64,000 nucleotides of DNA from Thiocapsa sp. UBA6158 (lineage in GTDB: Bacteria > Pseudomonadota > Gammaproteobacteria > Chromatiales > Chromatiaceae), in the NCBI RefSeq assembly GCF_002423035.1, contig NZ_DIUM01000021.1, forward strand, positions 68,813-132,812, read 5' to 3'. This document shows, one piece after another, positions 19,601-27,758 of this stretch. The notes below the pieces were generated by a model, which was not told the DNA's origin, ran no database searches, and was given only the letters and a program-made list of their open reading frames with translations. Each line of letters starts with the position of its first letter. The stretch's first letter is position 1. The position numbers and the translations under genes are program-made.

Positions 19601-20365
19601 GCCGGACCCATTGCAGTCGAGCACCTTCACGGCAACCAGATTCACGGCCTTCGCGATCCCGTAGGTCACCCCGCCGACGGTGCCGGCGACATGCGTACCG
19701 TGACCGTGGCAATCCAGATCGGCGCCGTCTCCGGTCGTGTTGGTACCCCAGGTCGCGCGTCCGGTAAACTCCTGATGCGTCGTTCGGATACCCGTGTCGA
19801 TAATGTATGCGGTGACGTTGCTTGCATCGACATCGTAGTTGTAGCGGTTGTCGAGCGGCAGGCCGCGTTGATCGACGCGGTCCAAGCCCCAGGTCACCGG
19901 GCTTTGTTGCGTCCCCGCGTAGACGTAACCGTCCTCCTCGATGAAGAGGATCCGAGGATCCCGGGCGAGCGCCTCGGCGGCATCGGCGTTCATCCGCACG
20001 GCCATGCCCTGGAGTGCCCGGCTCCATTGCGCCTCGATCCTCGCGCCTTGCCGGCTTGCGAGCGATTGATTCAGACCTTCTACGGCGGTTCGCAGCCCAC
20101 TGACCGACGCGCGCGCCCCGGACGCGAAGGCCCCTTCTTTATAGACGACGATGTAGCGATCGGCCACCGGCTCCGCCACCGAGCGTACCAGCGTTTGGCC
20201 CGGGTCAACGCTTGCCGATCCTGGCATCCGAGGGGCCGAGTGGCTGGCGCCTGCCGCAGTCATGGACAGCATTGCCATCAGGATTATCGCTCGGGTAGGT
20301 CTCCCCATGCGGCCTGCACGAGGAGAAAGGCGTTCCTTGCGTCTGTGCGCCGGCATCGACAGCAT
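16628..20365 (-). CDS. Secreted S8 protease, proteinase K-like, with PPC and three discoidin-like repeats
   Basis: About 1245 residues. Numbered from the longest in-frame start at 20398, the layout is as follows. A basic signal peptide ends near ASHSA (residue 55). An inhibitor-I9-like propeptide spans about 78-160. The protease domain has Asp201 (YIIDTGI), His233 (GHGTHVAG), Asn320 (AAGND) and Ser385 (GTSMAAPH). Two Cys-bearing bacterial-repeat modules flank a pre-peptidase C-terminal (PPC) domain (DVDLYVRYGTLP). Three galactose-binding/discoidin-like repeats of about 178 residues follow, joined by Pro/Asp linkers. I chose the ATG at 20365 because AGGA lies six bases upstream; none of the earlier ATGs has a Shine-Dalgarno. 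No C-terminal sorting motif is visible. It is a paralogue of the protease at the left edge of the window. A carbohydrate- or surface-binding, secreted endopeptidase is the likely role. Confidence 0.88.
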   Translation of the reverse strand: MLSMPAHRRKERLSPRAGRMGRPTRAIILMAMLSMTAAGASHSAPRMPGSASVDPGQTLVRSVAEPVADRYIVVYKEGAFASGARASVSGLRTAVEGLNQSLASRQGARIEAQWSRALQGMAVRMNADAAEALARDPRILFIEEDGYVYAGTQQSPVTWGLDRVDQRGLPLDNRYNYDVDASNVTAYIIDTGIRTTHQEFTGRATWGTNTTGDGADLDCHGHGTHVAGTVGGVTYGIAKAVNLVAVKVLDCNGSGMTSGVISGIEWVIDQDEAPAVANMSLGGSYSSALNLAIKQATTAGIMMVVAAGNDNADACGYSPASAPEAITVGATTNADGRSSFSNYGACLDLFAPGSAITSSTNVSDTSIGTWNGTSMAAPHVAGAAALYLDDDPTASPATVAAGITANATPGVVTNAIADSPNRLLFARNDGTIALSVTKLGSGTGVVVSHPAGIDCGSDCSERYDNAPGTTVILDADPADGDSFDGWSGDCTGAASCILSMDTSKLVTATFTTPPPTLDNGATQPNLAGAQAAWQYYGVQVPSGATGLTISTTGGTGDVDLYVRYGTLPTLSAYDCRPWNIGNNEVCDNFPTPTTPGTWYIGLYGFSPFAGVTLSVGYTAPASDRQLTVSTTGSGSGNVASNPGGIDCGQDCTHAFENGTTVVLTAQSDGDSIFSGWDGACTGVVATCTIAMNADKIVSAAFRNAESSNLAASANGGVASASSTYSSAYPVAAVNDGDRRGVSWGNGGGWNDATRNTYPDWVQIAFAGPASIDEVGVLTLQDNYTAPVEPTEGLAFSTYGVTAFTVQYWNGSAWATIPGAAVTGNNKVWRRLSFTPVTTERIRVQVDGALAGYARLVEIEAFGTLVASDPPDDPPNDPIDPPTNPRVNLAVPANGGIASASSTYSAAYPVTALNDGDRRGVSWGSGGGWNDATSNGYPDWAQIAFAGPALIDEINVLTLQDNYASPIEPTESLAFGKYGVTAFTVQYWNGSAWVAIPGAAITGNNKVWRRLSFTPVTTERIRVLVSGALAGYSRLVEIEAFGTLVEQNPPDPIDPPPDPPTNPRVNLAARANNGVASASSTYSTAFPAAALNDGDRRGLNWGSGGGWNDATSNGYPDWAQIDFAGPASIDEINVLTLQDNYASPIEPTESLAFGKYGVTAFTVQYWNGSAWVAIPGAAVTGNNKVWRRLSFTPVTTERIRVLISGALAGYSRLVEIEAFGSLVGSSSYLDSPNTSSETEVNAVGHP
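16700..18250 (-). repeat. Three tandem ~535-bp intragenic repeats (discoidin-like domains)
   Basis: The 3' part of the protease gene consists of three direct repeats with a period of 534-538 bases (the conserved start of each unit reads NLAxxANxG at about 17178, 17715 and 18246). Units 1 and 2 are nearly identical over long stretches of DNA, for example from the YPDWAQI to the PTESLAF segments and from GKYGVTAF to EAFG. Unit 3 has diverged more. This points to recent duplication or gene conversion. Confidence 0.85.
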
Positions 20366-20745
20366 GAGTGATCCTGTTGTTTCCATCTGCGTCACCATCT
20401 GAATGGATTGTGCGTCCGTTCGACGAACGTCCGAAGCCGAGGCCGTTCCCGTCTTGCCGGGCGACGACCACGCGTTGCGCGAAGCGATGCCCCGTGCGCG
20501 ATTGCGCCGAAGCCGGTGAGGAATCGCCGTCGCGTGCCCGCCCGGACTGCACAGCCTGTTGCGCGCTCCCCGTCGTCATCCGGTCGTTCAACACAACTAT
20601 ATAGAATGAATCGACCTCTGGACTTGCCGGAGATCACACTTGAAAAATCTTGCCATCCGCGTGATCATCCCGCGCGGGTAGCTTGCTCGGACCCGTCGGC
20701 GATGTGCGCAAACATCCCGAATCGACCGGAGTCTTTCAAACGGAA
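20366..20745. other. Intergenic region between divergent genes
   Basis: 380 bases separating the protease (minus) from the OGT-like gene (plus); any promoters of both must lie here. The only conspicuous spot is an AT-rich ACTATATAGAATG at about 20596, which could hold a -10 element on either strand, but no matching -35 is evident. No convincing ORF or RNA gene was seen. Confidence 0.5.
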
Positions 20746-23073
20746 ATGACCGAGACCACAACCAAGTCGCCGGCAAGAGAGATGCCCGGCGATACGGCGC
20801 AGGCGCTGCGGCGCGGCATCGAACTGTTTCGGGTCGGTCGGATCGAGGACGCCGAGCGGCTGATGCGCCGAGTCGTAAAGCGCGTCCCTGATGCGCCCGA
20901 TGCGCTGCATATCTTGGGCATCGCAGCCGCGCGGGCCGGTCGGCTCGACGAGGCCGAGCGTCTGCTGCGCCGCTGCGTCGCCGTCGCGCCCTCCTACGTC
21001 GACGCCCACAACAATCTCGGCAACGTCCGTATGGCGCGGGGCGCCTTGGACGCGGCACGCGACAGCTACGCGCAGGCCGCTCGGCTTGCGCCCGACTATG
21101 TCCTCCCGCAGTACAACCTCGGCAACGTGTTGCGCGCGCTCGGGCGGCTCGACGAGGCCGAGGCGGCCTATCGGCGCGCGATCGCGCTGGCGCCGTCCTA
21201 TGTCGATGCGCGCGTGAATCTCGGGAACCTGCTCCTGGAAGCCGGCGCGGAGGATGAGGCGCAGGCCATCGCCCTGGACATCCTCGCGCAGCACCCGGAT
21301 CGCATCGAGGTCCGGCTGAACCTCGGCAACATCGATCGACGGCGCGGGCGCCTTCCGCAGGCGCGGGCCCACTACGACACCTTGCTGCGCGCCCGACCGG
21401 GGCATCCGCGCGTGCTGCTCTCGATGGTCCTTCTGGCGCTCGACGAGCACGATCTACCGGAGGCCGAGCGCCTCTTCGCCTTGGTCGGGGAGTCGAGCGG
21501 CGCGCCCGCGCATGAACGCCTTACGGCCCTCGCACTGCTGTGCGCCGCCCGCAACGACCGCGCGGGTGCGCTCGAGGCCGCGCTGCAGGCCTACCGGGCC
21601 GGGGCCGGCCCGGAGCAGGCGGTGATCCTTGGCGGGCTGCTTGCGGAGATCGGCGAGCCCGCCCCGGCGATCGACCTGCTCGAGCAGGCCCGCGCACGTC
21701 ACGGGGATCGCGCGCCGCGCATCCCGGTCATGCTGTTCGACCTGCGGCGCGCCGTCTGCGACTGGCGTGACTGGGAGCGCAGCCTGCCCGAGGTGCTCGA
21801 TCGCATCCGCGCAAGCGACCTGGCGCTGATCGAGCCCTTCTCCGCCCAGTCGCTGCCCGGCTTGAGCGCCGCGGATCTGAGTCGGGTCGCGCGGCTGCAC
21901 GGACGGCGCCTGCGTTCATGGGCCGAGCGCGGACCGCTCGCGGGCGCGCGCCCGCGGGACTCCGCATCCGGCAGGCGCCTGCGCATCGGCTATCTATCGG
22001 CCGATTTCCGCGAGCATCCCACCGCCTATTTGTCCGTCGCCGTATTCGAGCTGCACGACCGCGCGCGCGTCGAGGTCTTCGGCTATGCGATCGGTCCAAA
22101 CCCGGAGAGCCCGATGCGGCAACGCATGCGCGCCGCGTTCGACCACTTCGTCGAGTTGAGCGATCTCGGCCACGAGGCGGCCGCGCGGCGCATCGCCGCC
22201 GACGGGATCGACATCCTGGTCGATCTGGGCGGCTATACGACCCACGCCCGGCCCGAAATCCTGGCGCTGCGCCCGGCACCCGTGCAGGTCGGCTGGGTCG
22301 GCTTTCCGGGTTCCCTGGGCGGATGGTGCCTGGATGCGCTGATCGCCGATTCGGTGGTCGCACCCCCGCGGGCGGCGCCGGACTATCCCGAGACCCTGAT
22401 CAGGCTTCCGCACTGCTATCTGCCGGTGGATCCGCGTCGGGAGATCGCCCCGGTGCCGAGCCGCGCGGAGCTGGGTCTCCCGGAGGAGGCGTGTGTCTTC
22501 GGCTCCTTCAATCAGCCGCATAAGCTGACCCCCGAGCTCTTCGCGCGCTGGTGCGCGCTGCTCGCCGCCGTTCCCGGGTCGGTCCTCTGGATCTACGCCA
22601 AAGAGGCCCGCACGCGCGAGAACCTGCGGCGCGAGGCCGGCGCGCGCGGGATCGACGCGCACCGGCTGCACTTTGCCGGGTCCCGCCCGCAGCCGGAGCA
22701 TCTGGCGCGGCTCGCCTGCGCGGACCTGATTCTCGATACCCTGCCCTACAACGGTCACACCACCACCTCGGACGCACTCTGGGTCGGCGTTCCCGTGCTC
22801 ACCTGCGCGGGCGAGACCTGGCCCTCGCGCGTGGCGGCGAGTCTGCTGACGGCCGCGGGCGTACCCGAACTGGTTGTCGAGGACCTCGACGCCTATCTCG
22901 AGCGGGCCATCGCGCTCGGGAGCGATCCGGCTGCGTTGGCCGGCCTACGTACTCGGCTGGCGGCAACGCGCGCGAGCGCGCCCTTTTTCGATACACCGGG
23001 GCTCGTGCGGGCGCTCGAAGGTCTGTACGCCGAGATGCCGCCCGGGCGCCCGGCGGCGGACGGCTCGGGATGA
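20746..23073 (+). CDS. TPR-containing SPINDLY-type O-GlcNAc transferase homologue (GT41)
   Basis: 775 residues from the ATG at 20746. The first 400 or so are TPR repeats (for example AHNNLGNVRMARGALDAA, QYNLGNVLRALGRLDEAEA and RVNLGNLLLEAG). The GT41 catalytic part follows: RIGYLSADFREHPTAYL with the catalytic-type His, DILVDLGGYTTHARPEILALRPAPVQVGW as the first half, FGSFNQPHKLTPELF and DLILDTLPYNGHTTTSDALWVGVPVLTCAGETWPSRVAASLL as the UDP-GlcNAc site. The family O-glycosylates Ser/Thr of proteins, usually in the cytoplasm. The gene diverges from a secreted protease and precedes a secreted Asn/Ser/Thr-rich protein, which makes that protein a plausible but unproven acceptor. The next gene starts 379 bases downstream under its own promoter. 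Confidence 0.88.
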   Translation: MTETTTKSPAREMPGDTAQALRRGIELFRVGRIEDAERLMRRVVKRVPDAPDALHILGIAAARAGRLDEAERLLRRCVAVAPSYVDAHNNLGNVRMARGALDAARDSYAQAARLAPDYVLPQYNLGNVLRALGRLDEAEAAYRRAIALAPSYVDARVNLGNLLLEAGAEDEAQAIALDILAQHPDRIEVRLNLGNIDRRRGRLPQARAHYDTLLRARPGHPRVLLSMVLLALDEHDLPEAERLFALVGESSGAPAHERLTALALLCAARNDRAGALEAALQAYRAGAGPEQAVILGGLLAEIGEPAPAIDLLEQARARHGDRAPRIPVMLFDLRRAVCDWRDWERSLPEVLDRIRASDLALIEPFSAQSLPGLSAADLSRVARLHGRRLRSWAERGPLAGARPRDSASGRRLRIGYLSADFREHPTAYLSVAVFELHDRARVEVFGYAIGPNPESPMRQRMRAAFDHFVELSDLGHEAAARRIAADGIDILVDLGGYTTHARPEILALRPAPVQVGWVGFPGSLGGWCLDALIADSVVAPPRAAPDYPETLIRLPHCYLPVDPRREIAPVPSRAELGLPEEACVFGSFNQPHKLTPELFARWCALLAAVPGSVLWIYAKEARTRENLRREAGARGIDAHRLHFAGSRPQPEHLARLACADLILDTLPYNGHTTTSDALWVGVPVLTCAGETWPSRVAASLLTAAGVPELVVEDLDAYLERAIALGSDPAALAGLRTRLAATRASAPFFDTPGLVRALEGLYAEMPPGRPAADGSG

Positions 23074-23452
23074 CGGGCCGATGACGGCAGCCGTACCGCC
23101 GCGGATCGTGACCAAAGATGCTGCTGTTGCGCCACTGCAACGATGGGGTGCAGTCCCGCGGTGTTGCAGTATCCGGGCGGGGGCAGGGGTCGGAATCAGG
23201 TCCCTCGCATTTTCGGTCGGTTGCTTGACAGGGCTCGGTTGTGGTGTAAACTTCACGTCGTGGCGATTGAGTCCGAGAGATGCTGGACAGGAGGTCGGTA
23301 GCTCGGTCCCACGCGGTAGACTCAGGTCGGGGTTCATTCGCACAGATCCACTGAAAGTGTGCCGTCGAAGCCGGGGGGGATTGCAGCTCTGGCGGGGGAT
23401 GCGTAAGATCACGCTCAGTGCGTTCAAGCCAGTTCATTGATATCGGAGAATC
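23074..23452. other. Intergenic region carrying a promoter
   Basis: 379 bases without a convincing ORF. It contains the sigma-70-type promoter described separately and a short G-run (GGGGGGG near 23373). The remaining sequence shows no clear secondary structure or known RNA element. Confidence 0.5.
23225..23252 (+). promoter_or_regulatory. Sigma-70 type promoter for the secreted protein gene
   Basis: A consensus -35 box TTGACA (23225-23230), a 16-base spacer and TGTAAACT whose TAAACT (23247-23252) serves as -10 with an extended TG. It lies about 200 bases before the start codon, leaving a long 5' untranslated leader. This is one of very few near-consensus promoters visible in the window. Confidence 0.6.
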
Positions 23453-24649
23453 ATGATGTTTGCAAAGAAAAAACTTTCACTTGCCGTGGCGATCGCCGCC
23501 GGTTTCGCGGGCATGCAGGCCGCTCAGGCGGACAGCGTCTTCTTCCCCTATGTGGTCGGAAGTGAGACGGTTTCCACCATCATCAGCGTCGTCAACACGG
23601 CCAACGGCCTGCTTGGCCTAGATGCCGCCGGCAACAACAAGGCCGGCACCAACAACATCCACTACGCGCTGATCTACAAGCAGAGCGAAGGCGGTGTGGT
23701 CGATAACTTGGACGTCTGCCAAGAGACCAACTACGACCTGCCCACCAGTTACAACGACATCCAGACCAGCGACATCACCGGCTACTTCGCCGACAACGCG
23801 CTGGCGCCATTCACCCCGAACGATCAGGGCGTGCTCTTCAACGACCCCAGCCTCAACAACAACTGGGTCGCCTCCGGCCGCGATTTCGCGCTGGCACGTC
23901 CTCTGATGGAGCCAGGCGAAGGCTTCCGTGGCTACATGCTGGTCGACAACGCGGCCCCTACCTCCTCCGGTAATGTTTCGACAGTTAGCGGCGAAGCGCT
24001 GCTGCTCGAATACGCGAACGGTTCCGCTTGGGGCTATCAGGGCTTCACGCAGCTCGGCGAAAACTCCGATACTATCGTCGCCCAAAACAGTGAATTTGAC
24101 TATTTCTACGCACGCACCCAAAGCCCGGTGCCGGTGAGTCTGCCGCCAGTCGACGAGTTCAACGTCGCCTTCCTGGTGACCCCCGTGAATTTCCCCACGG
24201 AAATCGCGTCGGTCTACGGCGCTGTTGGCGAGAACCAGTCGCAATACTGGAACCTGTCCGCAGCCATCAAGTTCACATCGACAGGCCGGAACAATACCTT
24301 CGCGCTCTTCGATCGTGACGAGAACCCGATCTCCGGTGCTCAGGAGCAGGTCGTGACCTGCGTGGGTCGTGTCCCGGCCAGCTCCTTGGTCGGCACTGCG
24401 TCTGCTTCGCAACTGGTAGACGGTGGCTGGGGCGACCTGGCAAGCCGCCGTACCAACCTCATGCTCGCTGATGGCACCGTCCAGAAGCCGGGGCTCCAGC
24501 CGCAGTACACCGATGTGTCCCCGAAGGTCAAAGGTGGTGCGGTTGTCTTCAAGCATCAGGTCAACCTCGGCTCGACCTTCAACGGCGTGCCGATCAACGG
24601 GATCTACAACGACGGTTCCTTGTTGATGCCTGCTGCAGTCGGTCAGTAA
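23453..24649 (+). CDS. Secreted protein of unknown function
   Basis: 398 residues with a clear signal peptide (KKKLSLAVAIAAGFAG, cleavage after AAQA). The mature protein begins DSVFFPYVVGSETVSTI and is rich in Asn, Ser, Thr, Val and Gly, beta-strand-like, with only two cysteines (CQETN and VVTCVG). ATGs at 23453 and 23456 are both possible; GGAG at 23445-23448 suits the second better. It has its own promoter and a strong terminator, so it is a single-gene unit and probably well expressed. I recognise no family. The composition would fit a surface-layer, fibre or adhesin protein, but this is a guess. The upstream OGT-like gene is a possible modifier. Confidence 0.75.
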   Translation: MMFAKKKLSLAVAIAAGFAGMQAAQADSVFFPYVVGSETVSTIISVVNTANGLLGLDAAGNNKAGTNNIHYALIYKQSEGGVVDNLDVCQETNYDLPTSYNDIQTSDITGYFADNALAPFTPNDQGVLFNDPSLNNNWVASGRDFALARPLMEPGEGFRGYMLVDNAAPTSSGNVSTVSGEALLLEYANGSAWGYQGFTQLGENSDTIVAQNSEFDYFYARTQSPVPVSLPPVDEFNVAFLVTPVNFPTEIASVYGAVGENQSQYWNLSAAIKFTSTGRNNTFALFDRDENPISGAQEQVVTCVGRVPASSLVGTASASQLVDGGWGDLASRRTNLMLADGTVQKPGLQPQYTDVSPKVKGGAVVFKHQVNLGSTFNGVPINGIYNDGSLLMPAAVGQ

Positions 24650-24710
24650 TCCTTAATCGGATGCCTGAACCCGATTGGTCCCGGCTTGGACTCTAAGTCC
24701 TGCCGGGTCA

Positions 24711-24738
24711 GACAAAGCCGCCTCCGGGCGGCTTTGTC
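24711..24738 (+). terminator. Strong hairpin terminator after the secreted protein gene
   Basis: A perfect 12-base stem (GACAAAGCCGCC paired with GGCGGCTTTGTC) and a TCCG tetraloop, 62 bases after the stop codon. The stem is GC-rich at the top. The T-run is short and inside the right arm (CTTTGTC). It ends before the start of the next gene at 24806. Confidence 0.75.
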
Positions 24739-24805
24739 GTCTCGCGAATTACGCGCCGCGTGGTCGCTGTCACTGTTAATCCTGAAGCTGCCCAAGAGAG
24801 ATCGC

Positions 24806-26608
24806 ATGACAATACGGATATCCGCTCCGACTCGAGGTGCTCGGGTTCGAGCCGGGGTCGCGCTGTTCACCGCAGGCGTCCTGCTGCTGCCGTTCGCCCT
24901 TGCCGCAGAAACGTCTTCGAGCCCGACCCCCGCCGTCGCACTCACCCCCTATACCCTGAACTGGGACACGAACTGGCAGCAGCGTCTCGACGCCGCCGGA
25001 CAGTCCTGGCTCGGCTACTACGACCAGGCGCGGATGCTGCGTCTGCGTCGACCCGACGGCGAGGTGGCCACCATGCTGCCCGCCACCGAGCGCTCGCAGG
25101 CGCCCTCCGGCCTGGCCATGACCGGCCTGGACGCAGGCGCTGCCGTGCTTTGGCGCGACAAGTTTCCGGTCAAGGGCCTGTATCTGGGCCGGCTGAACGA
25201 AGCCGGTGAATCCGCCGCCGCCCCGCTCAAGATCGGCGAGGAGACCGAACCTCTGGCGCGCTTCGAGCTTGCGCGGTTCGGCTCGCGCCTGCATGCACTT
25301 TGGTACGGCGAGAAGAATAGCGCCCCCGATGAGGCGCAGTACAACCTCTACTATCGCGCGTACGATCTGGAATCCAGCGCGCTCACGCCGATCGAGACCC
25401 TGATGCCCGGCATCTATCCGGTGTGGACGTCGAACCCGCAGGGCGGCCTGATGGCCTTCAGCTGGCTCTACAACGAGTCGCCGCGACGCATCGCCGCGCG
25501 GTTCCGCCCGGCCGGCGCCGAGGCCTTCGGCGAGACGGTGACGGTTGCCGAGGTCGGCGAGATCACGCCCATCTTCGAGGCCTTCCGCAGCGGCGAGCGC
25601 TGGTTCGCGGTCTGGGTCTCGGAGCGCGAAGGCGCCTGGCAGCTCGAGGGCGCCCGCTCCGACGACGCGGGCAAGACCTGGACGGCCTTCACCTTCGAGG
25701 ACCTGCGCGACTTCGACATCGGCGCGATCTCGATCGCCGCCAACGACGCCGGCACTATCCTGATCGCCGTCGACGGTCAGCCGGGCCGCGGCGTGAATCG
25801 CCCCAAGAGCGACGTGCGTCTGATCCGCTCGATCGACCGCGGCGAGACCTGGTCCACGGCCAGCTCGCCGCGCCCCGCCGAACTCGCCGCCGGATATGTC
25901 GCGCGCAATCCGATCGTCGCCTTCGGGCCGCAGGATGGCCAGGTCCTGATGGTGTGGGAGGAATGGCGCGAGATCCGCGCGCGCCCCTATGCCAACCTGT
26001 CGCTCGACGGTGGAGAGACCTGGGCGCAGCAGAACGTCCCCTTGCCGTTCGAGCGGAACACCAACCTGGGTTTGCGCGCCAACCCCGGTGCACTCGGTGT
26101 CCGGGACGGGCGCTTTCACCTGATTATGCTCGAGTCGCCCAACGATGCCGTACAGAGCGCACGCCTGGTCGAGGCCAGCTTCGCGCCCGAGGAGCTGGCC
26201 GAGTTTGCGCGGCTCGCCGTCGAAAATGCCCCGCCGTCGTCCGACGAAGGGCTGCGCGCGCGCGTCATGGCCTATTGGAAGGCCATGATGGAGGAGGATT
26301 ACACTGCATCCTATAAGCTGTTCGATCCCTTCTTCCGCGATCGTAACGAGCAGATGTCCTACCTGCGCCAGCTCGGACGGATCAAATACGGCGAAGCGGC
26401 GATCGACGCGGTCAAGATCGACGGCTGGCGTGCCGAGGTCAAGACCCGTGTGACGGCGACCATTCCGCCCTTCACGGCGAAAACCGGCGAGGTCGTCTCG
26501 CGTCCGCCTCGCGATGTGGAGCTTACGGAGGTCTGGCTCTGGATGGGGGACGACTGGTACCGCGAGTACTATAGCGAGGCGAACGACATCAAATATGTCC
26601 GCTACTGA
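24806..26608 (+). CDS. Exported sialidase-like BNR-repeat protein with NTF2-like C-terminal domain
   Basis: 600 residues. The signal peptide is VALFTAGVLLLPFALAAE. The central part is a beta-propeller with Asp-box (BNR) motifs: SDDAGKTWTAF, SIDRGETWS and SLDGGETWAQ. The last 110 residues (from RVMAYWKAMMEEDYTASYKLFDPFFRDR) resemble an NTF2-like/SnoaL-like domain: a Tyr/Trp-rich cone ending WMGDDWYREYY. The ATG at 24806 is chosen because it opens the signal peptide and follows AGAGAG. Catalytic sialidase residues (Arg triad, Asp, Glu/Tyr pair) cannot be confirmed by eye, so it may bind rather than hydrolyse glycans. It probably acts in the periplasm or outside the cell. Confidence 0.7.
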   Translation: MTIRISAPTRGARVRAGVALFTAGVLLLPFALAAETSSSPTPAVALTPYTLNWDTNWQQRLDAAGQSWLGYYDQARMLRLRRPDGEVATMLPATERSQAPSGLAMTGLDAGAAVLWRDKFPVKGLYLGRLNEAGESAAAPLKIGEETEPLARFELARFGSRLHALWYGEKNSAPDEAQYNLYYRAYDLESSALTPIETLMPGIYPVWTSNPQGGLMAFSWLYNESPRRIAARFRPAGAEAFGETVTVAEVGEITPIFEAFRSGERWFAVWVSEREGAWQLEGARSDDAGKTWTAFTFEDLRDFDIGAISIAANDAGTILIAVDGQPGRGVNRPKSDVRLIRSIDRGETWSTASSPRPAELAAGYVARNPIVAFGPQDGQVLMVWEEWREIRARPYANLSLDGGETWAQQNVPLPFERNTNLGLRANPGALGVRDGRFHLIMLESPNDAVQSARLVEASFAPEELAEFARLAVENAPPSSDEGLRARVMAYWKAMMEEDYTASYKLFDPFFRDRNEQMSYLRQLGRIKYGEAAIDAVKIDGWRAEVKTRVTATIPPFTAKTGEVVSRPPRDVELTEVWLWMGDDWYREYYSEANDIKYVRY

Positions 26609-26752
26609 TCGCGGAGCGCCGACCATGTGCTCGGTTTGCCGTGCGCGATGCCGTCCGCGTCGGTGCGGCATCGGGGGCGCGCGTGCTGCCGGAGTGCGCC
26701 CGGCGCGGACCGGCGGGCGCGTACGGTAACGCGGCTACACCGAGGAGTGACG

Positions 26753-27703
26753 ATGCAGGAGGAGGCGCTCGGGATGGACGGGGTCTATGAGGTCCGCGAC
26801 GTGGGTGAAGACCGCGTCGAGGATCTCTGCCGGTTGTTCAAGACCGTCTTTGAAGCCGAGATCACACCGGCGGCCTGGCGCTGGAAGTACCAGGACGCCG
26901 CCTTGCTCGGGCATGTCAATGTGGTGCTGGCCGAGGGCGAGCAGATCCTCGGGCATGCGGGCGCCCTGATCCTGCCCGGCGTGCTGGACGGCGCGCCCGT
27001 GCCGATCGCGCAGGTGTGCGACGTCATGCTCTCGCCCGATGCCCGCGGAGGCGCCGGTCCGCGCGGCGCCTACGCGGTTTTTATGAACGGCCTGATCGGC
27101 GTCCTTCAGGCGCGCATCCCGGAGGGCATGTTCTACGGGTTTCCGGGCGAGCGGCCGTTTCGCCTCGGCGAACGGCTCGGCTTCTATCGCGGTACCGGGC
27201 GGATCCACGACTACATGCGCCCGGCCGCGCCGAAAGGACGCGGGTTCTGGGGAGCCTCCCCGCTCGGCTGGAACGATTCACGTCTCGACGCCCTCTGGTC
27301 GCGTCATGGGCGGCGTCCCGGGTGCCGGTTGGTGCGCGACCGCCGGTATCTGTCATGGCGCTATGAGCGTCACCCCGGCCGGAGCTATCAACTCCTGGGG
27401 ATCCGGCGCGGCCTATCCCTGGCGGGATGGGTCGTTCTGAACCGCCGCGACGACGAGATCCTGATCGTGGATCGGCTGATCGATGAAGCCGCAATCGATC
27501 GGGTCCTCGCCGTTGTCGCCGGCTGGGCCGATACGCAAGGCGCTCGGCAGATCGTGTGGTGGCAGGGGGATCTCTCGGATCAGGCGCCGGCGGGCGCAAC
27601 GGCCCGCGATACAGGCATGATCGGCGTCGTCATGCCGTCCAGCGCGGCGCGCTTCGCGCACGTCTCTCCATCCTGGCAGCCCGGCGATACCGATGTGCGT
27701 TGA
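26753..27703 (+). CDS. GNAT-family N-acetyltransferase-like protein
   Basis: 316 residues from an ATG with GAGGAG five bases upstream. The N-terminal half has a GNAT pattern (VEDLCRLFKTVF and AAWRWKY at the start, then VNVVLAEGEQILGHAGALI, QVCDVMLSPDARGGAGPRGAY and FYGFPGERPFRLGERLGFYRGTG). The Q/RxxGxG/A-type acetyl-CoA loop is represented by DARGGAGPRG. The C-terminal half repeats a smaller fold, as in Eis-like or FemX-like two-module acetyltransferases. Polysaccharide clusters often carry such enzymes for N- or O-acetylation of sugars. The substrate is unknown, and longer in-frame starts upstream lack support. Confidence 0.6.
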   Translation: MQEEALGMDGVYEVRDVGEDRVEDLCRLFKTVFEAEITPAAWRWKYQDAALLGHVNVVLAEGEQILGHAGALILPGVLDGAPVPIAQVCDVMLSPDARGGAGPRGAYAVFMNGLIGVLQARIPEGMFYGFPGERPFRLGERLGFYRGTGRIHDYMRPAAPKGRGFWGASPLGWNDSRLDALWSRHGRRPGCRLVRDRRYLSWRYERHPGRSYQLLGIRRGLSLAGWVVLNRRDDEILIVDRLIDEAAIDRVLAVVAGWADTQGARQIVWWQGDLSDQAPAGATARDTGMIGVVMPSSAARFAHVSPSWQPGDTDVR

Positions 27704-27758
27704 GCAACAGACGGCGCAAAAACAAGGTGTACGGATGGGTGACCGGCATCAGACGTAG

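Noticed and set aside
19229..20371. 380-codon open frame opposite the protease gene
   Set aside because: Shadow of a gene with a complete catalytic triad.
20596..20608. TATATAGAAT as a promoter -10
   Set aside because: No -35 at a suitable distance on either strand; noted only as an AT-rich spot.
24776..26671. 631-codon open frame opposite the BNR protein gene
   Set aside because: Antisense to a gene with signal peptide and BNR motifs; long open frames on the opposite strand are common in GC-rich DNA, and the translation is rich in Arg, Gly and Ala without a fold.
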